From the NCBI GenBank assembly GCA_000499405.2, contig HG738137.1:27649756-27713755 (forward strand): DNA of 64,000 nt, read 5' to 3'. The DNA comes from Onchocerca volvulus. Its lineage: Eukaryota > Nematoda > Chromadorea > Rhabditida > Onchocercidae. The notes under the pieces are model-generated. The model searched no databases and was not told where the DNA came from. It worked only from the letters and a program-made list of their open reading frames with translations. The first letter of the stretch is position 1; every line of letters begins with the position of its first letter. Positions 54,348 to 64,000 of the stretch are shown piece after piece. A program made the position numbers and the translations under genes.

Positions 54348-55051
54348 CTCGTTGTGGTAAGTCTAAATGTGCTGCATAGATTGAGAGTTAAATTTGATTG
54401 AAGAACAGTTGTTTAACAGTTTTCATATTCTTATTTGTCAGTTTTCATTCTTATTATCATCAATTTTAATAACTTTTATTGTCATGCAAAGCAGCATTCA
54501 AGCTAAGCAAATTGTGTTGTAGTTTTGATCGTTTCTTTTTTTGAATTTTGATTTTGAGGAAATTGTTATGTTAACAAGTAGTCTTTGCATAAGTGTTGTT
54601 GAGATACGGATCGTATCACTTTTCATTGCATATTGACTTCATTGATAGTCTTTTTCAAATCATTTTCATTTCATTTCATAGAAATATGCAAATTATAATC
54701 GCATTACTTGTACTATTTTTTATATTTTTTGTCAGTATGGCATCAATTTTTACTTTTTGTGTTGTGTGACACATTGCATCATTGCTTATTCATCATGTGG
54801 TCTTGTTTATTTTTTCTTCTACTTTTTTATTATTTAATATGTAATGTGAAAACAAGCAATTCCTGTTTTCACCTTTTACATACATATTTATTAGAATTTT
54901 CCAATTCGTAAATCAAAATTAATTGGGAAGTAGACGAAATTGGAGATGTTTGGTTAAGACACATTAGACTTTTATAATCATAAAGCTAAAATCGTTTAGC
55001 GATTTTCATAATCTTTCAGCGTTAAGAATGGAATTTTATTTCATTTAAGGA

Positions 55052-56499
55052 ATGTCATCGCCTCGTTTGCCATCAGACTGTACGATGCAGGGTCCTTCAT
55101 GGGATGAATTCGATCGTTCGGAAGAGCTAGATTATAACAGTGGTTCAGATCATGAAACTGATGAACAAGACTGTCGTTCAAGGAATTTTGATCTTATCGC
55201 GCCACCAGGTGATTTCTGTTATATTTTTAAAAGAATTTATCAGTGGAGTTTTCACTGAACTGCTCTTCTAGTTTTTGATCATTTATTCATTTTTTAAGCT
55301 GCTCAGTCCAATTTTTTTAAGGATTTTATACATCAAGAAGACAAATTCAAGTGAATGCGGATGAAGCAGGTATTGCGCAAAGCAATAGTTCATTTTCATA
55401 TCTCGATCAATTACCAAACAGTGTGAATGAACTTGGCACTACATCATCCTCTGACCAACAACTATACGGTTGATATTTTTCTTAATATGAACTTTGAAAT
55501 AGAAATAAAAAATAAGTTTATATTAAGTCATCCTGAACCGAGTATTTTTAGGACCTTCTTTACCCCCTGGGCTTACGAATAGCAGCGAAGAAGATGATCC
55601 AGAAGATCCTGGAGACCCGGAAGATCCCGATGAAGGCGATTCTCAGTCCTCAGTGCCAAATATGTGCTCGTTTTGTAAGTAAATCTAAAGCATACTAATG
55701 CATCGGCACAGATTTTGTTCGTTGATTTTTTTTGTTTTTATTAAATAGCGATTTCTGGCAAAAAATTTCCGTTAGCTAAATATTTAACTCGAAATCCTAT
55801 TAAATTTTGTACTTTTATTGGCTTTTCGGATTCATTATATAATCCGAGTTGTGAATTTTACAGTGCAATTTTCGAGCAGTTTTCCGTCTTCATCCTCTCA
55901 GTCTTCCTCTTTTGGTCCAACTGTGCCAAATTCATCAGAAACATTCGCACCTTCACTTCCAGAAGAAGAAACAAAGCGTTCGCGAGGTAACTTTCATTCT
56001 ACAAGAAGTTGGATTTTTCATTTGAAAATTTCAATCAATATATTTCAAGACAAATATTTATATTTGTCTCCATCACAAATTTCGATCAGTTCACTTCATA
56101 CGTGTTCTTGATTTTTTTTTTTTAATTCAATAAATTGGCATAATGGTACATCGATATACCCAATATTAAATATAATATTGGGTATATCGACAATATTGCT
56201 TGTGCTATAGTTTCTGATGCAGAGACAAAAACTTCCATTGCACTAGCAATAATAAGATATATAAACACTTGGATTAGGTCTATAGGTAATGCTGCAAAGT
56301 ATCCAATAGAGTTTATGATATATCCAATAGAGTTTATGTTTTACTTGACATTTAATTTTCTTTTACAGGAAATTTTTTATTACCTCCCCCGGAACCTGGA
56401 GAAACGCATTCTTCAACTGTAGACTACTCTTCGAAAAGAGTGATTGGTCCATCAATGCCAGATCAGCTACCAACAGTTGCGAATTTAGGAGTTCGTTTT

Positions 56500-56583
<84 letters not shown>

Positions 56584-58448
56584 TTTTGTAAATGAGATTT
56601 AATTTTAGAACGATGATGAAGAGGACAGCAGAGATGTTTACGGTCCAGCAGTACCTTATGATTTGCAAAATAAGCCATCTACATCCGCTGGGAAAGACTT
56701 CGACGTTGAAGTACCTATTGATGATGAGACTTGTGGTCACGATAATGATGATGATAATACTGATGTTTTCGGTCCGAATTTTTATTGTTGTTTAATTTAT
56801 AATGCATTTCTTTTGATTTTTCAATCGGTGACACCCAAATTTCGAAAAAGAATTGTTTTTAAATTTGAAAATATGTTTTACCAAATCTTCCAGTGCTGAA
56901 GTGGTCTAATGTTTTAGGTCCAGTTCCTCCTTGGGAGCAGAAAGGAAATGCAGAAGATGAATATGCAGAGAGATTAGTACGTCTGGAAATGTTGGAAGCA
57001 AGCAAGGTAACAAAGAATTGAGCTGGAAATTAAACGTTCAGATACGGAAAATTAAATCATAATTTTATTTTAACAGTCTTTTCCACCGAATCTGCAAAGT
57101 TCGGCAATTTTTTTTTTTTTTTTTTTTAGACATCTACATGTAAACGACCAGAATGGATGACGCAACCACCAAAGCGTTTCGGTATTTGTGGTTTATCAAC
57201 CAAAACATTTTCATTAGCGAAAGACGAAAAAAGCGAAGCTGCAGCCGAAAAAGCGAAACTTGAATGGACGGAAACTCCAGCGGAAAGGAAAAACCGATTG
57301 GTAAAGGCTGTTTAATATGAAGTTTCTCGCTATTTTTTTTCATCCAAATTTTTGAACAATTAAATATTTAGCAGTAGATTTGCTGGAATAACTGTCATTC
57401 TATTTGTTGGTTTCTTCCGCTCATAAATTTATCGGGATTTTGAAATTTTTGTCATCATGTGAAAATGTTCTAATTTTCTTTACATGCAGGTGAACGAGGG
57501 TTTATACTTTATCATACTGTCAATTTCAATAATTAAATTAGCAGTTCACTTAAATGTCTTTCATCTTCAAGGAGCGAGGTGATCAATCTGGTGCGGGACC
57601 GAGTGGGCTGTCCTCTGAAACACAGTGTAACAGGAGTGCTGATGCTATTCAAGCTCGATGTGTTGCAGCTATCGAAGTACATTTATGATTTTTAATATTT
57701 ATTCTGTTGTCTGTCTTGATTTTTGTTAGATCTTTCGCCGATCGATATTCTGATAAAACTTTTTCACTCTGTTAATACTAGATTCCTTTATGCCATATTT
57801 TTTGAATCGTATTGATATCTGTCGATTTCACCTCGATTCTAGCCGACTGATTCTTTTTTCTTTTTCAGAAAGATCGTGTGGAATCATTGCTGGATGTTCA
57901 TCAAAGAAAACGAAAACATGATACCGACGAGAACGTACAGTTTTTATGATTATAACAGATAATATTTCAGATGGCTTTCTATTAAATAATTCGATGCTAT
58001 AATTGTTTTGGTGTGATCTCTTTCCAGTAGGATATATTTTATCTTTATTAAAGTATATAATGCAGCAAAATACAAACTTACTTTTTTCGAATGCGTTTTT
58101 TTTTTTTTTTTTCGAATACAAAATATTCAAATATGTTATTTTTCCAGGGAGCGGTTGTAGCAACGCGGCGACCATTTGATCGAAATAAGGACTTGGATGT
58201 AAGTTATTTTTAGAATTCTTTTCTCTTTAGTCATTTATTTTTGCTTCTGTTGCGTTGCTTCAAAGCTTCTCAACAATATCGGAAAAACTTTCCTTTTTTA
58301 AATTAATTTTCACAAGCAACAACTTTTATTTTTTTTCCAGAATCATGCTTTTGGACGGACGGGAAATTTGAATGCAGATGCAATCAAGGAACGTTGTGGA
58401 CAACTTAATTCCCGCTTTGCTTCGTCCACTTCACAAAAATTTCTTTGA
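55052..58448 (+). CDS. GPALPP1: GPALPP motif / DUF3752 protein (GPALPP1 orthologue)
   Basis: A conserved eukaryotic protein of unclear biochemical role, probably nuclear. Twelve exons join in phase to 474 residues: 55052-55208, 55322-55468, 55552-55674, 55864-55986, 56369-56490, 56609-56771, 56918-57006, 57130-57300, 57572-57676, 57869-57934, 58148-58198 and 58341-58448. The N-terminal half is acidic and Ser/Pro-rich with repeated GP-x-x-P motifs: GPSLPPG (102-108), FGPTVP, IGPSMP, YGPAVP and LGPVPPWE. The C-terminal DUF3752 domain shows RPEWMTQPPKRFG, EWTETPAERKNR, ESLLDVHQRKRKH, RRPFDRNKDLD and LNSRFASSTSQKFL at the very end, which matches the human protein motif by motif. The start codon follows an acceptor-like TTTCATTTAAG, consistent with splice-leader addition. 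Fusion across the 5' exon boundary further upstream was not seen. Confidence 0.92.
56151..56190. repeat. Perfect 18 bp palindromic hairpin in a GPALPP1 intron
   Basis: TCGATATACCCAATATTA, a 4-base loop AATA, then the exact complement TAATATTGGGTATATCGA. It lies in the intron 55987-56368. Confidence 0.95.
56502..56580. repeat. ~79 bp T homopolymer interrupted once by AAAA
   Basis: The intron 56491-56608 of GPALPP1 is almost entirely T. The length is likely to be unstable or mis-assembled. Comparable A28-A29 runs occur in LYST introns at 7303-7330 and 22563-22591. Confidence 0.95.
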
Positions 58449-59505
58449 AATGGATTTATTAACCATTGTAATCAGTGTTCTATGATCCTTATGTTTGTAG
58501 AGAAAACGACAACCTTGTGTCTTATGTGAGAGTATGAATAGGATCTACTGTTCACAATGTTATATTTTGTGGTTTAATATTTTTTGATGTGAATACCTCA
58601 TTATATATTGATCATTCTATAGTTTATTGTGCTAGAATTATGTTTGCCTTTTAATAACAGAAATTCATTGTTGTAATTCAGTTTAAGATTTTGTGTTGCT
58701 TCAAATTAATTGGTTAAATAAGCAGTTTGAGCAAGAAATCTGAAGCTGTGATATCGTGTAATAACTCATTTCTCGGAAAAATACGGCATATTATATGGCA
58801 TAATGTGGTAAACTATTCGTCAACATTTCTAGACAATTGATTTGTGCAGGAAACCGGTTTATAGGTAGAATTGTATGCTATGAAATGTACTTCATAGCCA
58901 TAGCAATCAAAATCGCTTTACGTCAGTTATAATCATAGCGTGATAATTCGTGTAGCATTTTCCAAAAAGATGAGAGTCTATACGATGGAGGATAAAACTG
59001 ACAATGCATTATGTCTATTTGTTATTATCGAGAAGATTCATAGATATTGTTAGATTCTGTAAGAACTTGATCATTTAAATAAAAAAAAAAGAAGTTTATC
59101 ATATTACTAAAAGCCATTTTTTTTTATATTCAGATATAATAATCGATAAGATTAAATGACAAATCCATTATTAATTTAATAACGTTGGAAATTAAAAGAA
59201 AAACGATAATAGTACGGTACATTAAACAAATAAGCAAATTCTATTTTAATTTGTCTTCGATATTTTGATTTTTTTTTTTTTTTTTTTTATGATTTTCTTA
59301 TTGAAAATGTACTTTAGCGAAATTACGTGGACAAGCAATCAATATTTTTATTTTCTCTTTTTTTTCCGATTGAAGATAATTAAATGAGAAATACGTTTAT
59401 TTTCCATTTAATATTTATAAATCGTAAATCTCTCAAAAGATGAATTACATCCTTTTCATATTAAGCTTCGGCTTATATTATATCAACATATTCAGCAGTT
59501 TGAAT
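58449..59505. other. Convergent intergenic region between GPALPP1 and the small heat shock gene
   Basis: Holds the GPALPP1 3' UTR (AATAAA-like words near 59078) and T-rich runs near 59270-59290. No additional exon is supported. Confidence 0.6.
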
Positions 59506-59705
59506 TTATTTGAATGTTTTTCGAAGAATCGGTATATTACGAACACCGTTAGAATTTGTATCACCATTTCGACCTTCATCTTGTTTGGTGGATACGGAAC
59601 CATTATCCTGAAAGCCGCTATCTTGTCTGGATGATTGACTGCGATAGTCATTTTTGGATTCCGAACGATATTCCTCACGTGCACGTCTTTCATGGGAATG
59701 AAATT
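59506..59705 (-). CDS. Alternative last exon of the small heat shock protein gene
   Basis: After an AATTTCAG acceptor, this exon reads EFHSHERRARE, EYRSESKNDYRSQSSRQDSG and ends NIPILRKTFK with a TAA. It joins in phase to the exon ending at 60591 (last base G), completing a GAA codon. It is 200 nt long, exactly the length and phase of the other terminal exon at 60193-59994. It encodes a charged Arg/Ser/Asp-rich tail that replaces the Ser/His/Thr-rich one. No transcript evidence is available here. An internal donor that would use both exons in series was not seen. Confidence 0.6.
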
Positions 59706-59993
59706 CTGAAATTTCAACAATTATAACTGAAATTTACTGTAATTTCGGTTTTTCAACTAATTTAAGCTCAATTTTTTCGGAAAAATTTGGCGGGTCTAAC
59801 TTTGACGAAATTTACAACGAATTTGCTTAATTTTATCTTATAAAAAACCCGAATAATTTTGAAATTTAAATGATATAGGAAATTGACATCACGTAAACGT
59901 AATCCTATGAAAATTTAATTTCGCGTTATTTAATTTTTACGCGAAATAAGATGGATGCAAAGTTTTTATGTTACTAAAATAATTAATTTTTGT

Positions 59994-62435
59994 TCAAATA
60001 TAGCAACCGGAAGCTTTTTTTTCGCCAATTCGTGAACTCATTCCGGTTTCCGTGATTGGGATATTGTGTTCACGATAAGTATCACTTGGAGAGCTACCAC
60101 CGGTAGTTGTACGACTATGCTCATACGAATATGAACTGTGTGAACGATGATTAGGTGTTGATTGTTGATGCATTTTTCGTGATTCGTATGAACCTGTAAG
60201 AAAAAACAAAAATTCATAAAATGACCTGAACTTGACCTCTGTCTTCTTCCTTTTCTTCCCGAAAAAAAGGCCATCTAAGATTGATTCGTTTGGAAAAAAT
60301 AAAAAAAAAAATCAAATATATCTTCTTTTTTTTTCCAATATAGAGAATAAGTTGGTGATTGATTGATATCTTGGGGAAGTTTAAATAGGACTATAAAAAA
60401 TTAACCAGAATCTTCATAACTTCACGGTATGAATCTTCATGAGCAAAATTGACGGAATCTTCATGTCATGAATCTTCATGAGCAAAATTAATCAGAATCT
60501 TCATGTCATGAATCTTCATGAGCAAAATCAATCGGAATCTTCATGACTTCATGACATGAATCTTCGTGAATGTTTATGACTAAAATTAACCAGAATTTTC
60601 ATGACTTCGTGTAGCATTATTTCGTGACATATGAACTTCACCACGACGTGATGGTCCTTCTATTGGAATCATACGTTCACGTCCTTGAATTTGTGGCTGC
60701 TTTTTTGCTTCAACCAATAGACGACCCTGTTAAATTTTAAATCATTGAAACTCCTTAGTTAATAAGCTCGTTATTTTATTAATTAGCAACAAATCCACTT
60801 AATTAAATTGATAAACTAATTGTTTTATTGATTTCTGAACTTATCAACTCATTAACTGTATTTGTTTATTGATTAATATCGAAATTTTAAATTACTCTTT
60901 AAAATGAGCGTTGGATGCTTATTGCTTTTAAAATTCATTATTTGAAATATTTTTTGTTATAATAATTTTATCAAATATTTGATTATTCATGATTTTTTTT
61001 TTTGTATTAAACATAGAATTAGAATTAAACCGAAAAGACTTTTGAATCCATCGAATAATATAATTTTTTCTCTATATAATCCGCAATCAAAATAATCAAT
61101 AAACCGTAATCGAAAAATCAATAAGGAAATGACTGATCTAATGATTGTAATCAAATAGTACGCTAATTGATAATAAACAATTTGAAGAACTGATAATTTG
61201 AGACAATTTAGTTGTCAAAACTAACTGTACTATCAATGGTACTTTCAATATCCTTGGGATTTACGTCCAACGGTAGCTGATATTTGCGTACGAAATACAT
61301 TTTTGTGAAATTATCACGATCACGTACGTCTTCATGTCGGCCTTCGATCAATAACGTGTCATCTATTGTTTTTACCTTAAATTAGCTAATAGTTGAGATG
61401 ATAAGAAATGAAGTTATTTTGAGATTTGTCAGATAGTTTTTCATTAAAATTTAAATTCATCATTATTGTGAAAATTGTGGTGGAATATGGCAGATCAAAT
61501 GAAATGGTTTGAAAGAAACTTTTTTTTTTATTCCGGAACCTAGTAATTTTTCGAATAATTCGAATCTGAAAGCAAGAAAAAAACCTGTATCTCTTCCGGT
61601 CGAAATTGATATGCATCAATTTCTACGGCAAAACGCGACGTATTATTGGTGATATTCGTACGTATATCGATACCTTCTTTGAAAATTGGCTCTGCCCAAC
61701 GTGGATACAAATCACGCCAAAATGGATCGGAACGCCAATTACGATCCAAACGATCGAGATGTGATGAAAACTTGAATATTTCGAAAATTTATTCAAAAGA
61801 ATTTCGAAATCAAAATCATTAGTTAAAAAAAAAAAAAAAATAAGAATGAAACACAGATTCTGAGATTCAGAAACTTAGATTCCTCTTAATTCATGTTATT
61901 TCATATTATCATAATAAAAGTGAAAAGATATAAAACTATCGCATGAAGAAATGAAACGCTAATGATAAATGACAAATTATTATAATTATTTTTTTGATTA
62001 TAAACATGAGATGAAAATTAATGGAATTTGACATAAAAAATTTTCAAAATAAAATTTCGAATTTCAAATTTCGAAAAAAAAAGTGTTTTCTATTAAAAAC
62101 TAAGGAGATACTTTTATTTATGTAAAAAAGTTGCAACGAAAGAAATTAGAATCCACATGATTCATTTACAAATCTACTGTGGTATATTTGCTTTTCTTCT
62201 CTTTTCATACTTTTAAAATTGCTCATTTTAATATATTTTAGTTTGTTTTGTTAGTTTGTTATTTCTAAATTTCTAATAAAAAATGAAATTAGCAATAAAA
62301 TCAGCAAAACATAAAAATATATTTCGGATGTTTAAATTAAAATATGAAAAACATTACTCTGGGCATTACAGCATCCATTCGAGGCCAATCAGATGGCCAA
62401 TCCCAGAATCCGTCTCGATCAAAATCAGATCTCCA
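59994..62435 (-). CDS. Small heat shock protein (alpha-crystallin/HSP20), 5' exon not found
   Basis: An ATP-independent chaperone that binds unfolding proteins; nematode relatives with long N- and C-terminal extensions (HSP-25, HSP-43, filarial p27 type) act in muscle and other tissues. Five exons join in phase to 249 residues: 62435-62358, 61770-61585, 61375-61226, 60726-60591 and 60193-59994. The N-terminal part is Trp/Asp/Arg-rich (DFDRDGFWDWPSDWPRMD, then NWRSDPFWRDLYPRW). The alpha-crystallin domain follows: FAVEIDAYQFRPEEIQVK, LLIEGRHEDV, FVRKYQLPLDVNPKDIES and the closing strand GRLLVEAKK. The C-terminal extension is Ser/His/Arg-rich and ends KASGCYI. The first exon in view starts at an acceptor (62436) with no initiator, so the true start lies in 62436-64000 or beyond. 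Exact orthologue (HSP-25 or HSP-43) not decided. Confidence 0.9.
60397..60610. repeat. ~40 bp tandem repeat spanning a heat shock gene 5' splice site
   Basis: About five copies (starting near 60397, 60445, 60484, 60524 and 60582) of AAAATTAAYCAGAATCTTCA followed by TGACTTC/TGTCATG words. The rightmost copy overlaps the true exon end and donor at 60591/60590, and the leftmost copy keeps an intact donor-like sequence. Spacing is 39-58 bp. Confidence 0.8.
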
Positions 62436-62682
62436 CTGTAAACCAAATGTTATGTTCAAAAATTCAAAAGAAAGAATTCAAAAATTTACAAATTAAAAAT
62501 GAAATGAATATATGAAATGATAAATTAAATTGTTAAATGAATAAAAAAGTAAACAATGATTGCTTTCTCATCTTTGAAATCTGATCACTTTATGAATAGT
62601 TTAGTAACTGACAACGAATGACACTAATTAAGTAATTAAAATAAGCAAAATATATACTTCGTTATGTTACTCCATAAAAATA

Positions 62683-62772
62683 TTAAATATATAAATACTG
62701 AATTTAGTTAAATGATTATAATTACCCTTAAATATATAAATACTGAATTTAGTTAAATGATTATAATTACCC
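62683..62772. repeat. Perfect 45 bp tandem duplication
   Basis: 62683-62727 and 62728-62772 are identical, each starting TTAAATATATAAATACTG and ending ATTATAATTACCC. Confidence 0.92.
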
Positions 62773-63756
62773 TTTCAAATTATACTAATACTGAAAGTAC
62801 ATAATTCACCAGAATCCCTCATTTTTATATTTCCATTTTATCGTATACAAATAATGTCATGTCGGCTTTTCTTTTCGTTTTTCAAAAAATTTTATGACAA
62901 TATTAAAATTCCTACCTTTACTCATTAACTTCTCATTTCGTCTCAAGAAAAAAGTGGCGTTTTTTGTAATTTTTACCCCGAAAAGAGTTAATGCTTTTAA
63001 AATTGTTCTTGACAATTCCGGTTTTTTTTTTTTTAACCTATCCGATTTTTGATTGACATAGTTTTCGGCTTTTTTTTTTTTTTTTTTTTTTTAAATGAAT
63101 GTTCCTAATTTCTTTTATATCAATTCTATTCAAATTCATGTACGAAATTGTATTATCCAAAGAGCATATTGTTAAACATTAAGAAGTAATAATTGTAATT
63201 TTTCTAGAATAATTAATATAAATTAATCTCTGCTCTTTAAGAAGTGCAATTAGTTGAGATGAAATAATCTTCCAAATAATAATAAGTTACTTATCTCTAA
63301 AACTCATTCTCATTATAAACTTAGCAAAAAAGTTTCACTGCTGAGATGAAATAATTTTCCAAATTATGGCAAATAACTTATCTGTACAACTCAATCTCAT
63401 CACAAATTTGTCACAAATTGTCATGAAAATGTAAATGAGAGATTAGATTTTGATGGAATTCTTTTGATACATTACAATAGCAAATTGTATATTGCATTAT
63501 TCGGAAATTAATTATTCGAAAATCATTTATGAAAGATTGGAATTAGGTTAAAATTATCAAATAACAATAAATATATACAGTATGTTAATGAAATATTTTT
63601 CGAAAAGGGATCAATTGAAATTGAGGTAAAAAGAAATTTATGGAAAGATTAGAGGTAGATGGAGGGAAGGAATGAGAGAGACATGATTATAAATTTTCAA
63701 AAGAGTTCGAAATATATTCCTCTCCAATTTAAACCAAATGATCCCCAACCAATTTC

Positions 63757-63852
63757 CGTCATCATCATTGTCATCACTGTCACTGCCATCATCATCATCA
63801 TATCATCATCATAATAATCATCATCATAATCATCATTATTATCATCATCATG
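63757..63852. repeat. (ATC/TCA)n microsatellite
   Basis: Imperfect ATC, TCATCA and ATAATCATC runs. The matching minus-strand Asp/Met-rich frame is a consequence of the repeat. Confidence 0.9.
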
Positions 63853-63950
63853 TCTATTTCTTGTCCTACGATAATTATAAAACATACACATACATATACA
63901 AATACAAAAACCAAAAACATAATTGCAATTTTGAGATTTTTGAAACTTCT

Positions 63951-64000
63951 CTTGAAAGAGAGAAAGAGAGGGAAGAGAGAAGGGAGAGAGAAAGAGAGAG
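63951..64000. repeat. (GA)n-rich tract at the window's right edge
   Basis: Runs of GAGAGAAAGAGAG and GGGAGAGAG, continuing past the end of the window. Confidence 0.9.

Larger units (their letters stand above)
52132..55051. other. Divergent intergenic region between MST kinase and GPALPP1
   Basis: Contains promoters of both genes (inference), several repeats and one doubtful small minus-strand gene. A distinctly GC-richer patch occurs at about 53400-53540 (words such as TGCGCGTGCGGCGTGCTGCG) and another at 53689-53742. Open frames at 53279-53461 and 54708-54911 show no family resemblance and are not called. Confidence 0.5.
62436..64000. other. Right-edge region upstream of the heat shock gene's first recognised exon
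   Basis: Probably an intron or upstream region of the heat shock gene. It contains a 45 bp tandem duplication, T-runs near 63030-63090, ATC/TCA and GA microsatellites, and no exon that can be linked in phase to 62435 with confidence. Confidence 0.5.

Noticed and set aside
54708..54911. 67-codon hydrophobic plus-strand frame upstream of GPALPP1
   Set aside because: Poly-Phe/Leu translation of T-rich DNA; no acceptor or donor linking it to the gene at 55052.
63697..63891. Minus-strand Asp/Met-rich frame near the right edge, considered as the missing 5' exon of the heat shock gene
   Set aside because: It is translated from the ATC/TCA microsatellite and no donor joins it in phase to the exon at 62435.

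Overview
The window is nuclear DNA of a parasitic nematode, most likely a filarial worm. It is strongly AT-rich. Its genes are split into many short exons with GT..AG introns that are often short. It carries a nematode cuticle collagen and orthologues of Caenorhabditis genes, and one short reading frame resembles an alphaproteobacterial (Wolbachia-like) protein. There is no bacterial operon, rRNA or recognisable tRNA. All coding calls were made by joining exons by hand; junction phases were checked wherever exon coordinates are given.

Layout, left to right. (1) 1-1510, minus: 5' part of PIG-C, a GPI-anchor synthesis subunit, running off the left edge. (2) 2290-28190, plus: a very large BEACH/WD40 gene, the LYST (Chediak-Higashi) orthologue; it is divergent from PIG-C across a ~780 bp shared upstream region that contains a tandem duplication. 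(3) 30510-35817, minus: an NR2E3/FAX-1 nuclear receptor, complete in ten exons. (4) 36-44 kb: gene-poor and repeat-rich, with microsatellites, a ~50 bp-period minisatellite, a ~280 bp duplication and a possible Wolbachia-derived fragment at 40586. (5) 44313-45923, plus: a cuticle collagen in six exons. (6) 48134-52131, minus: the Hippo kinase MST/CST in twelve exons, with a SARAH domain. (7) 52.1-55.0 kb: intergenic, with GC-richer patches, repeats and one doubtful small gene. (8) 55052-58448, plus: a GPALPP1/DUF3752 protein in twelve exons. (9) 59506-62435, minus: a small heat shock protein with two alternative last exons; its first exon was not found.

The genes do not form one pathway; this is an ordinary mosaic of housekeeping genes (PIG-C, LYST, MST, GPALPP1), a neuronal transcription factor (FAX-1), a structural gene (collagen) and a chaperone. 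The most unusual items are the bacterial-like fragment, the paired 200-nt alternative terminal exons of the heat shock gene, duplications that copy splice sites (in fax-1 and in the heat shock gene), and three long inverted repeats inside introns.
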